Positions 1 through 6,687 of a stretch of 14,812 nt of DNA are shown here, one piece after another. Source of the DNA: an uncultured Schwartzia sp. (GTDB lineage: Bacteria > Bacillota > Negativicutes > Selenomonadales > Selenomonadaceae); contig CAJPQU010000035.1 in NCBI GenBank assembly GCA_905372875.1, positions 1 to 14,812 on the forward strand. The letters run 5' to 3'. Below the pieces are notes generated by a model that had not been told where the DNA came from, searched no databases, and worked only from the letters and a program-made list of their open reading frames with translations. The stretch's first letter is position 1; every line of letters begins with the position of its first letter. The position numbers were made by a program, and so were the translations under genes.

Positions 1-765
1 TTCCATGAGAAGCACAGTGCGCTGCTCTATTCGGCGAGGCTTTTTGGGCGCTTTCACGGGAAATGCTGCTGTGGTTCCCGACGTTTGGGCGCGGCAGAGG
101 CGGGCCAAGGGACAGATATCGCAGCGGGCTGCGCCCCGGGGCAGGCAGACGAGGGCGCCTAATTCCATCAATGCCTGATTGAATGCCCCTGTATCGGCGG
201 GAAGAATGGCAGCGACGGCCTTTTCGGCTTCCCGTCGGGTATGTTCTTTCATGATGTTGCAGGGACTGGCGGTGAGCCGGGTGAGGACCCGCAGGACGTT
301 GCCATCCACGGCGGGGCAAGGCGCTCCATAGGCGATGGAGCTGATAGCCCCCGCCGTGTAGCGGCCGATGCCGGGCAAGGTTAAGAGGGTGGGAAAATCC
401 CGCGGAATGATGCCGTTGTGTTCGCGGAGGATGATTTGCGCCGCTTTTTTCAGGTTGCGGACGCGGCTGTAATAGCCGAGGCCTTCCCAAAGCTTCAGGA
501 GGACGTCTTCCGGGGCGTCGGCCAGCGCGGCTACATTGGGGAGTGCGGTGACGAACCGCGTGAAATAGGGAAGTACGGCTGTGACGCGGGTCTGTTGGAG
601 CATGATTTCCGATACCCAGACGTGGTACGGCTGCGGATCGTCCCGCCAAGGGAGGGTTCGTTTTTTCGTGTGGAACCAAACGAGAAGCGGCGCTACGATA
701 GCCGTCAGTGGTTCGGTGAAAAGTGTGCCCGCGTTTTTCCCGCGGGCTGGGGTTTCGTTGGGCAT
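1..765 (-). CDS. mutY: A/G-specific adenine DNA glycosylase MutY, N-terminal 255 residues (runs off the left edge)
   Basis: MutY removes adenine mispaired with 8-oxoguanine in the GO base-excision repair pathway. Translating the minus strand from the ATG at 765 gives an uninterrupted frame to position 1. Seen: the WRDDP motif (40-44); SEIMLQQT (52-59) with the catalytic Glu at 53; LWEGLGYYSR (92-101); the helix-hairpin-helix LPGIGRYTAGAI (130-141); VDGNV with the catalytic Asp at 154; and the Fe-S cysteines C207, C215, C218, C224. The first spacing is Cx7C, not the Cx6C of E. coli, a small difference that I recall in other Firmicutes. The last visible residues begin the linker to the C-terminal 8-oxoG-recognition (NUDIX-like) domain; about 100 residues should lie outside the window. 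The start is supported by CGGAGG six bases upstream. The gene is divergent from the tsaE operon. Confidence 0.97.
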   Translation of the reverse strand, partial: MPNETPARGKNAGTLFTEPLTAIVAPLLVWFHTKKRTLPWRDDPQPYHVWVSEIMLQQTRVTAVLPYFTRFVTALPNVAALADAPEDVLLKLWEGLGYYSRVRNLKKAAQIILREHNGIIPRDFPTLLTLPGIGRYTAGAISSIAYGAPCPAVDGNVLRVLTRLTASPCNIMKEHTRREAEKAVAAILPADTGAFNQALMELGALVCLPRGAARCDICPLARLCRAQTSGTTAAFPVKAPKKPRRIEQRTVLLME

Positions 766-793
766 GAGGTACCTCCGAGGCATAGATTGGCTC

Positions 794-822
794 ATTATAT
801 CATGGGAATGGCGCGGGGACAA
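794..822 (-). promoter_or_regulatory. Predicted sigma-70-type promoter of mutY
   Basis: On the minus strand a perfect -10 TATAAT (799-794) lies 17 bases from a -35 TTGTCC (822-817), four of six matches to consensus. Transcription would start near 788, leaving a leader of about 22 bases before the mutY ATG at 765. Motif and spacing are seen; activity is inferred. Confidence 0.65.
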
Positions 823-912
823 CCAGCGGAAACGGTTTGCGCTCAACGAGATGCTGAGGAGTCAGTTCGCGGCTCTGCTACAGTATGGTGTGCACCGGAG
901 GGAAAAGGGGGC

Positions 913-941
913 TTCTCTGTCCTTGCCGGCGCAAATATGAT
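913..941 (+). promoter_or_regulatory. Weak candidate promoter for the tsaE-tsaB-rimI-tsaD-sirtuin operon
   Basis: TATGAT at 936-941 (a second overlapping copy follows at 941-946) could be a -10, with TTCTCT at 913-918 as a poor -35 at 17-base spacing. It is the best plus-strand candidate in the 225-base gap between the divergent mutY and tsaE genes. The -35 matches consensus at only three of six positions, so the call is tentative. Confidence 0.3.
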
Positions 942-990
942 ATGATACAGGAAAAGAACGCCGACAACAATAAAGGAGAGAGGTGCGGGT

Positions 991-1464
991 GTGGAGATGG
1001 TGTCAGAGTCGCCGGAGGCGACCTGGTCGGTAGGAGAGTTTGTGGGAAAGCGGTTGAAAGGCGGCATGGTGCTTTGCCTGACGGGGGACTTAGGCGCGGG
1101 CAAGACACTCTTTACCAAAGGGGTTGCAGCGGGGCTGGGAGTGAAGGAAGATGTGACCAGTCCATCCTTTACCCTGATGAATCTCTATGACGGGCGGCTT
1201 CCGGTGGCCCATTTTGATCTCTACCGGCTGGACGACGAAGGGGATTTGGATGAAATTGGTTTTTATGAATATGCCGATGAACCGGTGGGGGTAGCCATCA
1301 TCGAATGGGCGGATAAATTTCCCGAAGCGCTGCCGCCCCATCATCTTTCGGTAGTGCTGTCGCCGGGGAAAAACCTGGAGGAACGGCGTCTTGCCTTTAC
1401 GGCGAGGGGCGATGGATACGAGGGTATCTTAGCGGCTTTAGAGGAAAGCTTTGCACAGGCGTGA
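991..1464 (+). CDS. tsaE: tRNA threonylcarbamoyladenosine biosynthesis ATPase TsaE
   Basis: TsaE is the small P-loop ATPase that works with TsaB and TsaD to transfer threonylcarbamoyl onto A37 of ANN-decoding tRNAs (t6A); in known systems it resets the TsaBD complex. The 157-residue product has the family length. Seen: Walker A GDLGAGKT (32-39), the SPSFTLMN block (57-64), HFDLYRL (74-80) with the conserved Asp, and IIEWADKFP (103-111). The start is GTG at 991; AGAGG with a seven-base spacer precedes it, and an ATG two codons later would be too far from that site. First gene of the operon; tsaB follows after 71 bases. Confidence 0.96.
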   Translation: MEMVSESPEATWSVGEFVGKRLKGGMVLCLTGDLGAGKTLFTKGVAAGLGVKEDVTSPSFTLMNLYDGRLPVAHFDLYRLDDEGDLDEIGFYEYADEPVGVAIIEWADKFPEALPPHHLSVVLSPGKNLEERRLAFTARGDGYEGILAALEESFAQA

Positions 1465-1466
1465 GA

Positions 1467-1503
1467 CGGTAAACGGCGGCAGTAGGCTGCTGGCCCGTTG
1501 CCG
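1467..1503 (+). other. Intercistronic hairpin between tsaE and tsaB
   Basis: CGG (1467-1469) and AACGG (1472-1476) pair with CCGTT (1495-1499) and CCG (1501-1503), and GCAG (1479-1482) pairs with CTGC (1487-1490) around a TAGG loop. No T-tract follows, so it is not an intrinsic terminator. It could affect mRNA processing or stability, or be incidental in GC-rich DNA. Confidence 0.35.
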
Positions 1504-1535
1504 ATGCGTGCGTTAGAACAGAGGAGTGGCGAAGC

Positions 1536-2243
1536 GTGTTGATTTTGGCTTTGGAGACGACGACGGTGGTATCGGGGGTGGCGATAGCGACGGAGGCGCG
1601 CCTTTTGTCGGAGGTGACGGCGGCGAGGCTCACCCATTCGGAAACCTTGCAGGCTCACGTGGCGATGGCCCTTGAGATGGCAGGCGTCTCCAAAAGCGAG
1701 GTGGAGGCGGTGGCGGTGAGCCTCGGGCCGGGTTCTTTTACAGGGCTTCGCATTGGTTTGGCGGCGGGTAAGGGGATGGCTTACGCGTGGGGCGTTCCCT
1801 TGGTGGGGGTGCCGACCTTGGCGGCGCTGGCGGCGCAATTTCCCGTGCCGGGGGCGCAGGTGGCGGCCCTGATGGACGCCCAGAAGGGCAATGCCTACAT
1901 GGCCCTGTACGAATGGCGAGAAGAGGGCCCGGTGGAAGTGCTGCCGGTCACCGTCTGTCCGCTGGCAGAAGTGTTGCCGAAATGCGGGGCTGTCGAGGGC
2001 CCGGTGATCTTGACGGGGGACGTGGCGCAAAAGAGGCTGGCCCAGCGCGGCGACCTGCCGGCTAACGTGTGTCTGGCTCCATCGGATATGATCATGCCCC
2101 GGGCGGCGGCGGTGGCACGGTTAGGACTTCGGGAATTGGCGGCAGGCCGAACCGGGAACGTCATGGACATGGCCCCGGTCTACGTGCGTCGCTCCGAGGC
2201 GGAGGTGCTGTGGGAGGCGCGGCAGAAGAAGGCCGCGCCATGA
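1536..2243 (+). CDS. tsaB: tRNA threonylcarbamoyladenosine biosynthesis protein TsaB
   Basis: TsaB (YeaZ family) is the non-catalytic ASKHA-fold partner that dimerises with TsaD in t6A synthesis. The 235-residue product shows the N-terminal ILALETTT strand (3-10), the diagnostic GPGSFTGLRIG motif (64-74) and the MDAQKGNAYMALY segment (113-125). The start is GTG at 1536, preceded by GAGGAG (1521-1526) with a nine-base spacer. Its stop overlaps the start of rimI (ATGA at 2240-2243), which implies translational coupling. The order tsaE-tsaB-rimI-tsaD is a familiar bacterial cluster. Confidence 0.96.
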   Translation: MLILALETTTVVSGVAIATEARLLSEVTAARLTHSETLQAHVAMALEMAGVSKSEVEAVAVSLGPGSFTGLRIGLAAGKGMAYAWGVPLVGVPTLAALAAQFPVPGAQVAALMDAQKGNAYMALYEWREEGPVEVLPVTVCPLAEVLPKCGAVEGPVILTGDVAQKRLAQRGDLPANVCLAPSDMIMPRAAAVARLGLRELAAGRTGNVMDMAPVYVRRSEAEVLWEARQKKAAP

Positions 2244-2680
2244 TTTCCTTTCGTGAAATGCATCCAGAGGATGCGGCGGCGGTGGAAAGGATCGAGCGGG
2301 CGTCCTTCGCCGTCCCTTGGTCGCGCCGCGCCTTTTGGGAGGAGGCGGCCAATGAGCGCACGCTGTACCTGGTGGCGATTGCCGAAGGGAAAATCGTCGG
2401 TTATGCCGGGGCGTGGATTGTGCTGGACGAGGCGCAGATCACCAATGTGGCCGTGGCGCCGGAAAAGCGTGGGCAGGGCGTTGGCCGCCGCCTGATGAAA
2501 GAGATGATGGCCCGGGCAAAGGCGCGGGGGGCGGTGCGCATGACCTTAGAGGTTCGCCCTTCCAATGAGGCGGCTCTGACACTCTATAAGTCCTGCGGGT
2601 TCGAGGATTATGGCCGCCGGCCCCGCTATTATCAGGACAACGGTGAGGACGCTGTCATCATGTGGCATATGCATCTGTGA
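2240..2680 (+). CDS. rimI: GNAT N-acetyltransferase RimI (ribosomal protein S18 alanine N-acetyltransferase family)
   Basis: RimI acetylates the N-terminal alanine of ribosomal protein S18 using acetyl-CoA; homologues can acetylate other N-termini. The product is 146 residues from the ATG at 2240 that overlaps the tsaB stop. The open frame continues upstream to 2069, but that part lies inside tsaB in another frame and is not expected to be translated. Seen: PWS (26-28), the acetyl-CoA pyrophosphate-binding RGQGVG (77-82), LEVRPSNEAALTLY (103-116) with the catalytic-position Glu104 and Tyr116, and the C-terminal RPRYYQDNGEDAVIM signature (127-141). tsaD follows 20 bases later. The exact substrate cannot be read from sequence. 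Confidence 0.93.
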   Translation: MISFREMHPEDAAAVERIERASFAVPWSRRAFWEEAANERTLYLVAIAEGKIVGYAGAWIVLDEAQITNVAVAPEKRGQGVGRRLMKEMMARAKARGAVRMTLEVRPSNEAALTLYKSCGFEDYGRRPRYYQDNGEDAVIMWHMHL

Positions 2681-2700
2681 CGAAGATGGAAGGGTGAAGA

Positions 2701-3741
2701 GTGAGAAGCGAGAAGCAGGACGAGCAGTTGACGTTGGGCATTGAAACGAGCTGCGACGAAACGGCGGCGGCGGTGCTTCGCGGCGGGCGAAGGCTGCTGT
2801 CGAACGTTATCGCCACGCAGATTCCCGTGCATCAAAAGTTTGGCGGTGTGGTACCGGAGATCGCGTCCCGCCACCACATTGTCAACATCATGCCGGTGAT
2901 TGACGAGGCATTGCGGCAGGCGGGGGTGACGCTGCCGGAGATCCATCAGGTGGCGGTAACCTATGGGCCGGGCTTGGTGGGGGCTCTTTTGGTGGGAGTT
3001 TCGGCGGCGAAGGCGCTGGCCTTTGCCCGGGACATTCCCCTCATCGGGGTCAATCATTTGGAAGGCCACATTTTCGCGAATTTTTTGAGCACCCCTGATT
3101 TGACACCGCCTTTTGTAGCATTGGTAGTTTCCGGCGGTCATACGGCGCTGGTGGAAGTGCGGGATTACAATCATTTTGCTCTCTTAGGAGAGACTCGAGA
3201 CGACGCGGCGGGGGAGGCCTTTGACAAGGTGGCGCGGGTGATGGGGCTGCCTTATCCCGGCGGGCCGGAAATCGATCGGCTGGCGAGGGAAGGAGACCCC
3301 ATGGCGATTGATTTTCCTCAGGCGCTCAAGGACAGCGGCGACTATGCCTTTAGTTTCAGCGGCCTGAAATCGGCGGTCCTAAACTACTTGAACGAGAAGA
3401 AGATGAAGGGGATCAAGGTCAATCAGGCTGACGTGGCGGCTTCCTTTCAGCAGGCGGTGGTGGAAGTACTGACGGCGAAAGCGGCGCAGGCCCTTCGGGA
3501 GACGGGCCTTTCCCAGTTGGTTTTAGCGGGCGGTGTGGCGGCGAACAGCGCCTTGGAAGGATATCTGCGGCGGATGACGGCGGCGGAGGGGGCGAAATTT
3601 TATTATCCCAGCCCCATCCTCTGCACGGACAACGCGGCCATGATCGCCTGCCGGGGCTATTATCAGGCCTTGGCGGGGGAGTTCTCGGATCTTCACCTTA
3701 ATGCTGTCCCCGGCTTGGGGCTGCACGACCGGGGCGCATAG
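2701..3741 (+). CDS. tsaD: tRNA N6-adenosine threonylcarbamoyltransferase TsaD
   Basis: TsaD is the catalytic subunit of t6A synthesis, transferring threonylcarbamoyl from threonylcarbamoyl-AMP to A37. The 346-residue protein has the standard Kae1/Qri7/TsaD length. Seen: GIETSCDETAAAV (13-25), the metal-binding HLEGH (H119 and H123), SGGHTAL (144-150), YPGGPEIDRLA (185-195), FSFSGLK (217-223), the nucleotide-binding LAGGVAANS (275-283), and CTDNAAMIA (308-316) with the metal ligand Asp310. The start is GTG at 2701, preceded by GGAAGGG (2688-2694). A later TTG start is possible but less likely. Soluble cytosolic protein, partner of the tsaB and tsaE products upstream. Confidence 0.97.
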   Translation: MRSEKQDEQLTLGIETSCDETAAAVLRGGRRLLSNVIATQIPVHQKFGGVVPEIASRHHIVNIMPVIDEALRQAGVTLPEIHQVAVTYGPGLVGALLVGVSAAKALAFARDIPLIGVNHLEGHIFANFLSTPDLTPPFVALVVSGGHTALVEVRDYNHFALLGETRDDAAGEAFDKVARVMGLPYPGGPEIDRLAREGDPMAIDFPQALKDSGDYAFSFSGLKSAVLNYLNEKKMKGIKVNQADVAASFQQAVVEVLTAKAAQALRETGLSQLVLAGGVAANSALEGYLRRMTAAEGAKFYYPSPILCTDNAAMIACRGYYQALAGEFSDLHLNAVPGLGLHDRGA

Positions 3742-3845
3742 GCGAAATACCGGCGGCAGAGAACGGCAAGAAGGGGAAGATGGAGTGAAGGGCTGGGCTT
3801 TAGCACGAATGAACGATGAGGACAGTAAGGAAGGAGTGTGGGATC

Positions 3846-4598
3846 ATGGAGGCGGACAGGGAGAAATTAACGGCCATCTTAAAAGAGAGCCGTCGCATTG
3901 TGTTCTTCGGCGGAGCAGGGGTATCTACAGAGTCGGGAATCCCGGATTTTCGCAGCGCTGACGGGCTGTGGAACGAAAAGCTCCAGATTGCCCTCACGCC
4001 GGAGCAGTTGGTGTCCCATACCTATTTTGAAAAGTATCCGGAGGATTTTTTTACTTTTTACCGGGAGAAGCTCCTCTATCCGAAAGCGAAGCCCAATGGC
4101 TGCCATCGGGCTTTGGCTAAATTGGAAAAAATGGGGAAACTTCAGGCCGTCGTCACCCAGAATATTGACGGTTTACATCAGGCGGCGGGATCGGAAACCG
4201 TGTATGAACTTCACGGTTCGGTGCTGCGAAACTATTGCCAACAGTGTGGTGCTTTTTACGGCGTCCAATTCATTTTAGATACCGCGCCGGAGGTACCGCA
4301 TTGTCCGCGCTGCGGCGGGATCGTTAAGCCTAACGTGGTTCTCTATGAGGAACCCCTCAATGATCAGGTTATACGGGATACGGTGGAAGCTATCGGCATG
4401 GCGGATACTCTCATCATCGGCGGCACGTCGCTGGTGGTCTATCCGGCGGCAGGGCTCATCCGTTATTTTCAGGGGAAACATCTCGTCCTCATCAATATGA
4501 CAGAGACCCGAGCCGACAGACTGGCCGAATTGGTCATTCGTGCTCCTATCGGTGAAGTCATGGCCGCGGCGGTGGAGAAATTATCCTGTGAAACTTAG
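3846..4598 (+). CDS. NAD-dependent protein deacylase, Sir2 family (sirtuin)
   Basis: Sirtuins remove acetyl or other acyl groups from lysine, using NAD+ and releasing nicotinamide and O-acyl-ADP-ribose. The 250-residue product has the full core: GAGVSTESGIPDFR (23-36), TQNID (104-108), catalytic His123 in ELHGS, a zinc site C131/C134 and C153/C156, GTSLVVYP (193-200) and a C-terminal INMTET block (216-221). I chose the ATG at 3846 because TAAGGAAGGAG ends nine bases before it; an in-frame ATG at 3816 would add ten residues but has no comparable site. It lies 104 bases after tsaD and is probably the last gene of the operon. No structural Arg/Tyr pair for desuccinylation was identified with confidence, so acyl preference is left open. 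Confidence 0.95.
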   Translation: MEADREKLTAILKESRRIVFFGGAGVSTESGIPDFRSADGLWNEKLQIALTPEQLVSHTYFEKYPEDFFTFYREKLLYPKAKPNGCHRALAKLEKMGKLQAVVTQNIDGLHQAAGSETVYELHGSVLRNYCQQCGAFYGVQFILDTAPEVPHCPRCGGIVKPNVVLYEEPLNDQVIRDTVEAIGMADTLIIGGTSLVVYPAAGLIRYFQGKHLVLINMTETRADRLAELVIRAPIGEVMAAAVEKLSCET

Positions 4599-4635
4599 TG
4601 TTCTGCCGGGCCTAAGATGAATCAGAGGGGGAAAT

Positions 4636-4664
4636 TTGCTGTTAGGGAGGAGAAGTGTTATACT
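4636..4664 (+). promoter_or_regulatory. Candidate promoter of the leader in front of the c-di-GMP genes
   Basis: TATACT (4659-4664, five of six matches) is preceded by TTGCTG (4636-4641, three of six) at exactly 17 bases. Transcription would begin near 4671, about 70 bases before the intrinsic terminator and 210 before the GGDEF-EAL start. I see no better promoter between the terminator and that gene. Inferred from motif only. Confidence 0.5.
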
Positions 4665-4708
4665 TAGATTAGAAAATAAAATGATATCAGGTGCAGAGTG
4701 CTTCCTTG

Positions 4709-4798
4709 CCGATGATTTTTCTCGACCTTCGGTGAGAGAAAACCGGCGGACAGAAGCTTTGAAATCCGCCGGTTTGTTTTTTAGGTCAGAAAAATCGG
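4709..4798 (+). promoter_or_regulatory. Structured leader with an outer stem enclosing the terminator (possible attenuator)
   Basis: The segments CCGA (4709-4712), TTTTTCT (4716-4722) and GACCT (4724-4728) pair in order with TCGG (4795-4798), AGAAAAA (4788-4794) and AGGTC (4783-4787). This makes a 16-bp stem with a three-base and a one-base bulge, and it encloses the terminator hairpin. The 5' arm can instead fold locally: TTTTTCTC and ACC pair with GGT and GAGAGAAAA around a TTC loop (about 4716-4742), and this fold overlaps the first bases of the terminator stem. Alternative folds beside a terminator are typical of transcription attenuators. I do not see the conserved core of the c-di-GMP-I riboswitch. 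Pairing is seen; regulatory function is inferred. Confidence 0.4.
4740..4782 (+). terminator. Intrinsic terminator between the sirtuin gene and the GGDEF-EAL gene
   Basis: AAACCGGCGGA (4740-4750) pairs perfectly with TCCGCCGGTTT (4765-4775) over 11 bp with a 14-base loop, followed by G and six T (4777-4782). It could end the tsa-sirtuin operon, 142 bases after the sirtuin stop, or act as an attenuator for the downstream genes. Confidence 0.88.
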
Positions 4799-4879
4799 AA
4801 CTGGAAAAAAGAGAAACGTTGGCGTGCGTTTTGGGAAAGAGAACGGAAGGGTGCTCGGCGGCGGTGAGGGGATGATACG

Positions 4880-6631
4880 GTGCGTCATCGTGAGGAATTA
4901 TATGCTTTTTCTCCCGAAGTGCGGGAAGCGTATGAGAGACTGAAGTTTCCTTTTGCTGTATACCAGTTTATTGACGAGGAAAGCTTTGTGCTGTTGATAT
5001 CCGACGGCTATTGCAGCATGAAGGATATTGTTCGGGACGCGGTTCCCTTATACCAGCCTAAGCGCTTCTACGGCGGCGTTCATCCCGAAGATTTCAGCCG
5101 GGTCACGGAACTGGAAGCGCAATTTATCCGTGAGCAAAGCGATTGGAACGTCATTTACCGCAGCAGGAATTTAATGGATAGGACGTATCACGAGATACAT
5201 GCTGTCGGGACTTTCTATACGATGGAAGACGGTTCGAAGGTGGCTTTTATCATCTATCGGGATCTGAGCCGGGAAGATCCGGAAAAATCCATCAGCTATA
5301 CCACCACCGCCCAAATGGAGCGCTGCTTTATTGATCCCATCACGCGGCTGCCGAATATTGAATGTTATCATAAATTTGCCGAGGAAGCGATGATGAAAAT
5401 GTTCGCGGCAGGGAAGGCGGCAGCGTGTATCTATGTGGATGTTGACGGCATGCGGTTTTATAACGAAGAGTATGGGTTTGAGGAGGGCAACCGCCTGCTG
5501 CGGCTGATTGCCGATGCCTTTCGCGCCGGATTTGAGAAGGCTCTCATCACCCGGGTAGGGGATGATCACTTCGCCTTGCTCACCGTTTGGGATGATCAAA
5601 CCTGTGAAAGATTGGCGGCGGTCATTAAGCGGATTGGACAGCGGGCCTTAGGACGTGCGACGGCTGTCAAGGCGGGGATTTCGCCCCAGACGGGCAAGAC
5701 GAAGAACGATGCGGTCAAGGCCCTCGATCAGGCGAGATTTGCGGCGAAGTGCGTGGGTACTGATCTTCGGCAGCGCTATGTGGTCTATTCCCCGGATATC
5801 GACGATGAATATTGGAGCCAGCGCTACATTCGGGATAAGTTTTCCACCGCTATCGAAAAACAATGGATCACCGTCTTTTATCAGCCCATCATCCGCGCGA
5901 AAACCGGAAAAATCTGCAATTTTGAGGCGCTGGCCCGTTGGATTGATCCGGTAAAAGGACTGATCGCCCCGGATACGTTTATTCCCGTCCTAGAAAAGTA
6001 TCACCTCATTCCTCAGTTGGGGGCGTATATGTTGGAGCAGGTCATTCGGCAGGTGAAGAGCTGCGCTGCTGCAGGGCTTCCTTTGGAGCCGGTCTCCGTC
6101 AATCTCTCAGTGCTGGATTTTGAAGCCAACGACATGGTGGGCCTGATCGTGAGTCTTCTGAAAAAATATGATGTGAAACCGAAATGGATCGTCGTGGAGA
6201 TCACGGAGCGGGATATCGCCCAGACGGCCAACGCCTTCCGGCAGCAGATCAGGGCGCTGCGGCGGCACGGAATCCAGGTGTGGGTTGACGATTTCGGCAG
6301 CGGTTATTCGGCGCTCAATGTTTTGAATCAGTACGAATTCGATCTCCTCAAGTTAGACATGCAGTTTCTCCGCCAATTGGACGAGCATCACGGGGCGAAC
6401 CGCGTCATCATCAAATCCATCGTTCGAGCGGCTCACGAGTTAGGGGTGCAGACCTTGACCGAAGGGGTGGAGACTGAAGTGCATCATCGTTTCTTAAAGG
6501 AAGCAGGGTGCGATAAGGAGCAGGGCTATTACTTCGCCAAGCCGCGCCCGATGGAGGAGAGTTTACAGGAGGTTCGAGGGCTGCCCCGGGAGACAGAAGA
6601 AGAGGCACGACAGTACGGAAGGCGGTCTTAA
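4880..6631 (+). CDS. PAS-like / degenerate GGDEF / EAL protein, predicted c-di-GMP phosphodiesterase
   Basis: The 583-residue protein has no membrane segment. Residues about 20-130 look like a PAS-type sensor fold (ending VAFIIYRDLSRED), about 150-305 are a GGDEF domain and about 325-560 an EAL domain. In the GGDEF domain the signature reads GDDHF (227-231) instead of GGDEF, so cyclase activity is unlikely; a GTP-binding regulatory role is known for some such domains. The EAL domain keeps the residues expected for hydrolysis of c-di-GMP: EAL (349-351), N408, E440 and E443, DDFGSGYS (470-477), K491, TEGVET (527-532) with E528, and QGYYFAKP (548-555). The start is GTG 4880 with GAGGGG eight bases upstream. 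The cyclase gene follows after 56 bases and is probably co-transcribed. Confidence 0.93.
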   Translation: MRHREELYAFSPEVREAYERLKFPFAVYQFIDEESFVLLISDGYCSMKDIVRDAVPLYQPKRFYGGVHPEDFSRVTELEAQFIREQSDWNVIYRSRNLMDRTYHEIHAVGTFYTMEDGSKVAFIIYRDLSREDPEKSISYTTTAQMERCFIDPITRLPNIECYHKFAEEAMMKMFAAGKAAACIYVDVDGMRFYNEEYGFEEGNRLLRLIADAFRAGFEKALITRVGDDHFALLTVWDDQTCERLAAVIKRIGQRALGRATAVKAGISPQTGKTKNDAVKALDQARFAAKCVGTDLRQRYVVYSPDIDDEYWSQRYIRDKFSTAIEKQWITVFYQPIIRAKTGKICNFEALARWIDPVKGLIAPDTFIPVLEKYHLIPQLGAYMLEQVIRQVKSCAAAGLPLEPVSVNLSVLDFEANDMVGLIVSLLKKYDVKPKWIVVEITERDIAQTANAFRQQIRALRRHGIQVWVDDFGSGYSALNVLNQYEFDLLKLDMQFLRQLDEHHGANRVIIKSIVRAAHELGVQTLTEGVETEVHHRFLKEAGCDKEQGYYFAKPRPMEESLQEVRGLPRETEEEARQYGRRS

Positions 6632-6687
6632 CAGAGCTTATGGAAAGAGGATAGGGAGAGCGTCGGCGGCGAAAGCGGGGTGGCACC

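Noticed and set aside
418..945. Open frames of 175 and 119 codons on the plus strand over mutY
   Set aside because: They lie opposite a clear mutY frame with all family motifs, and their products show no recognisable domain.
1341..2030. 229-codon minus-strand frame opposite tsaB
   Set aside because: Its product is rich in Arg and His, as expected of an antisense reading of GC-rich coding DNA, and tsaB is certain.
2069..2239. N-terminal extension of RimI
   Set aside because: The upstream part is inside tsaB in another frame; the ATG at 2240 overlaps the tsaB stop and begins the conserved domain.
4664..4740. Known c-di-GMP-I (GEMM) riboswitch in the leader
   Set aside because: I looked for its conserved core, including GACGCAAAGCC-like bases, and did not find it.
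4636..4875. 79-codon plus-strand frame between the sirtuin and GGDEF-EAL genes
   Set aside because: It starts inside the predicted promoter, runs through the terminator hairpin, and its product shows no recognisable domain.
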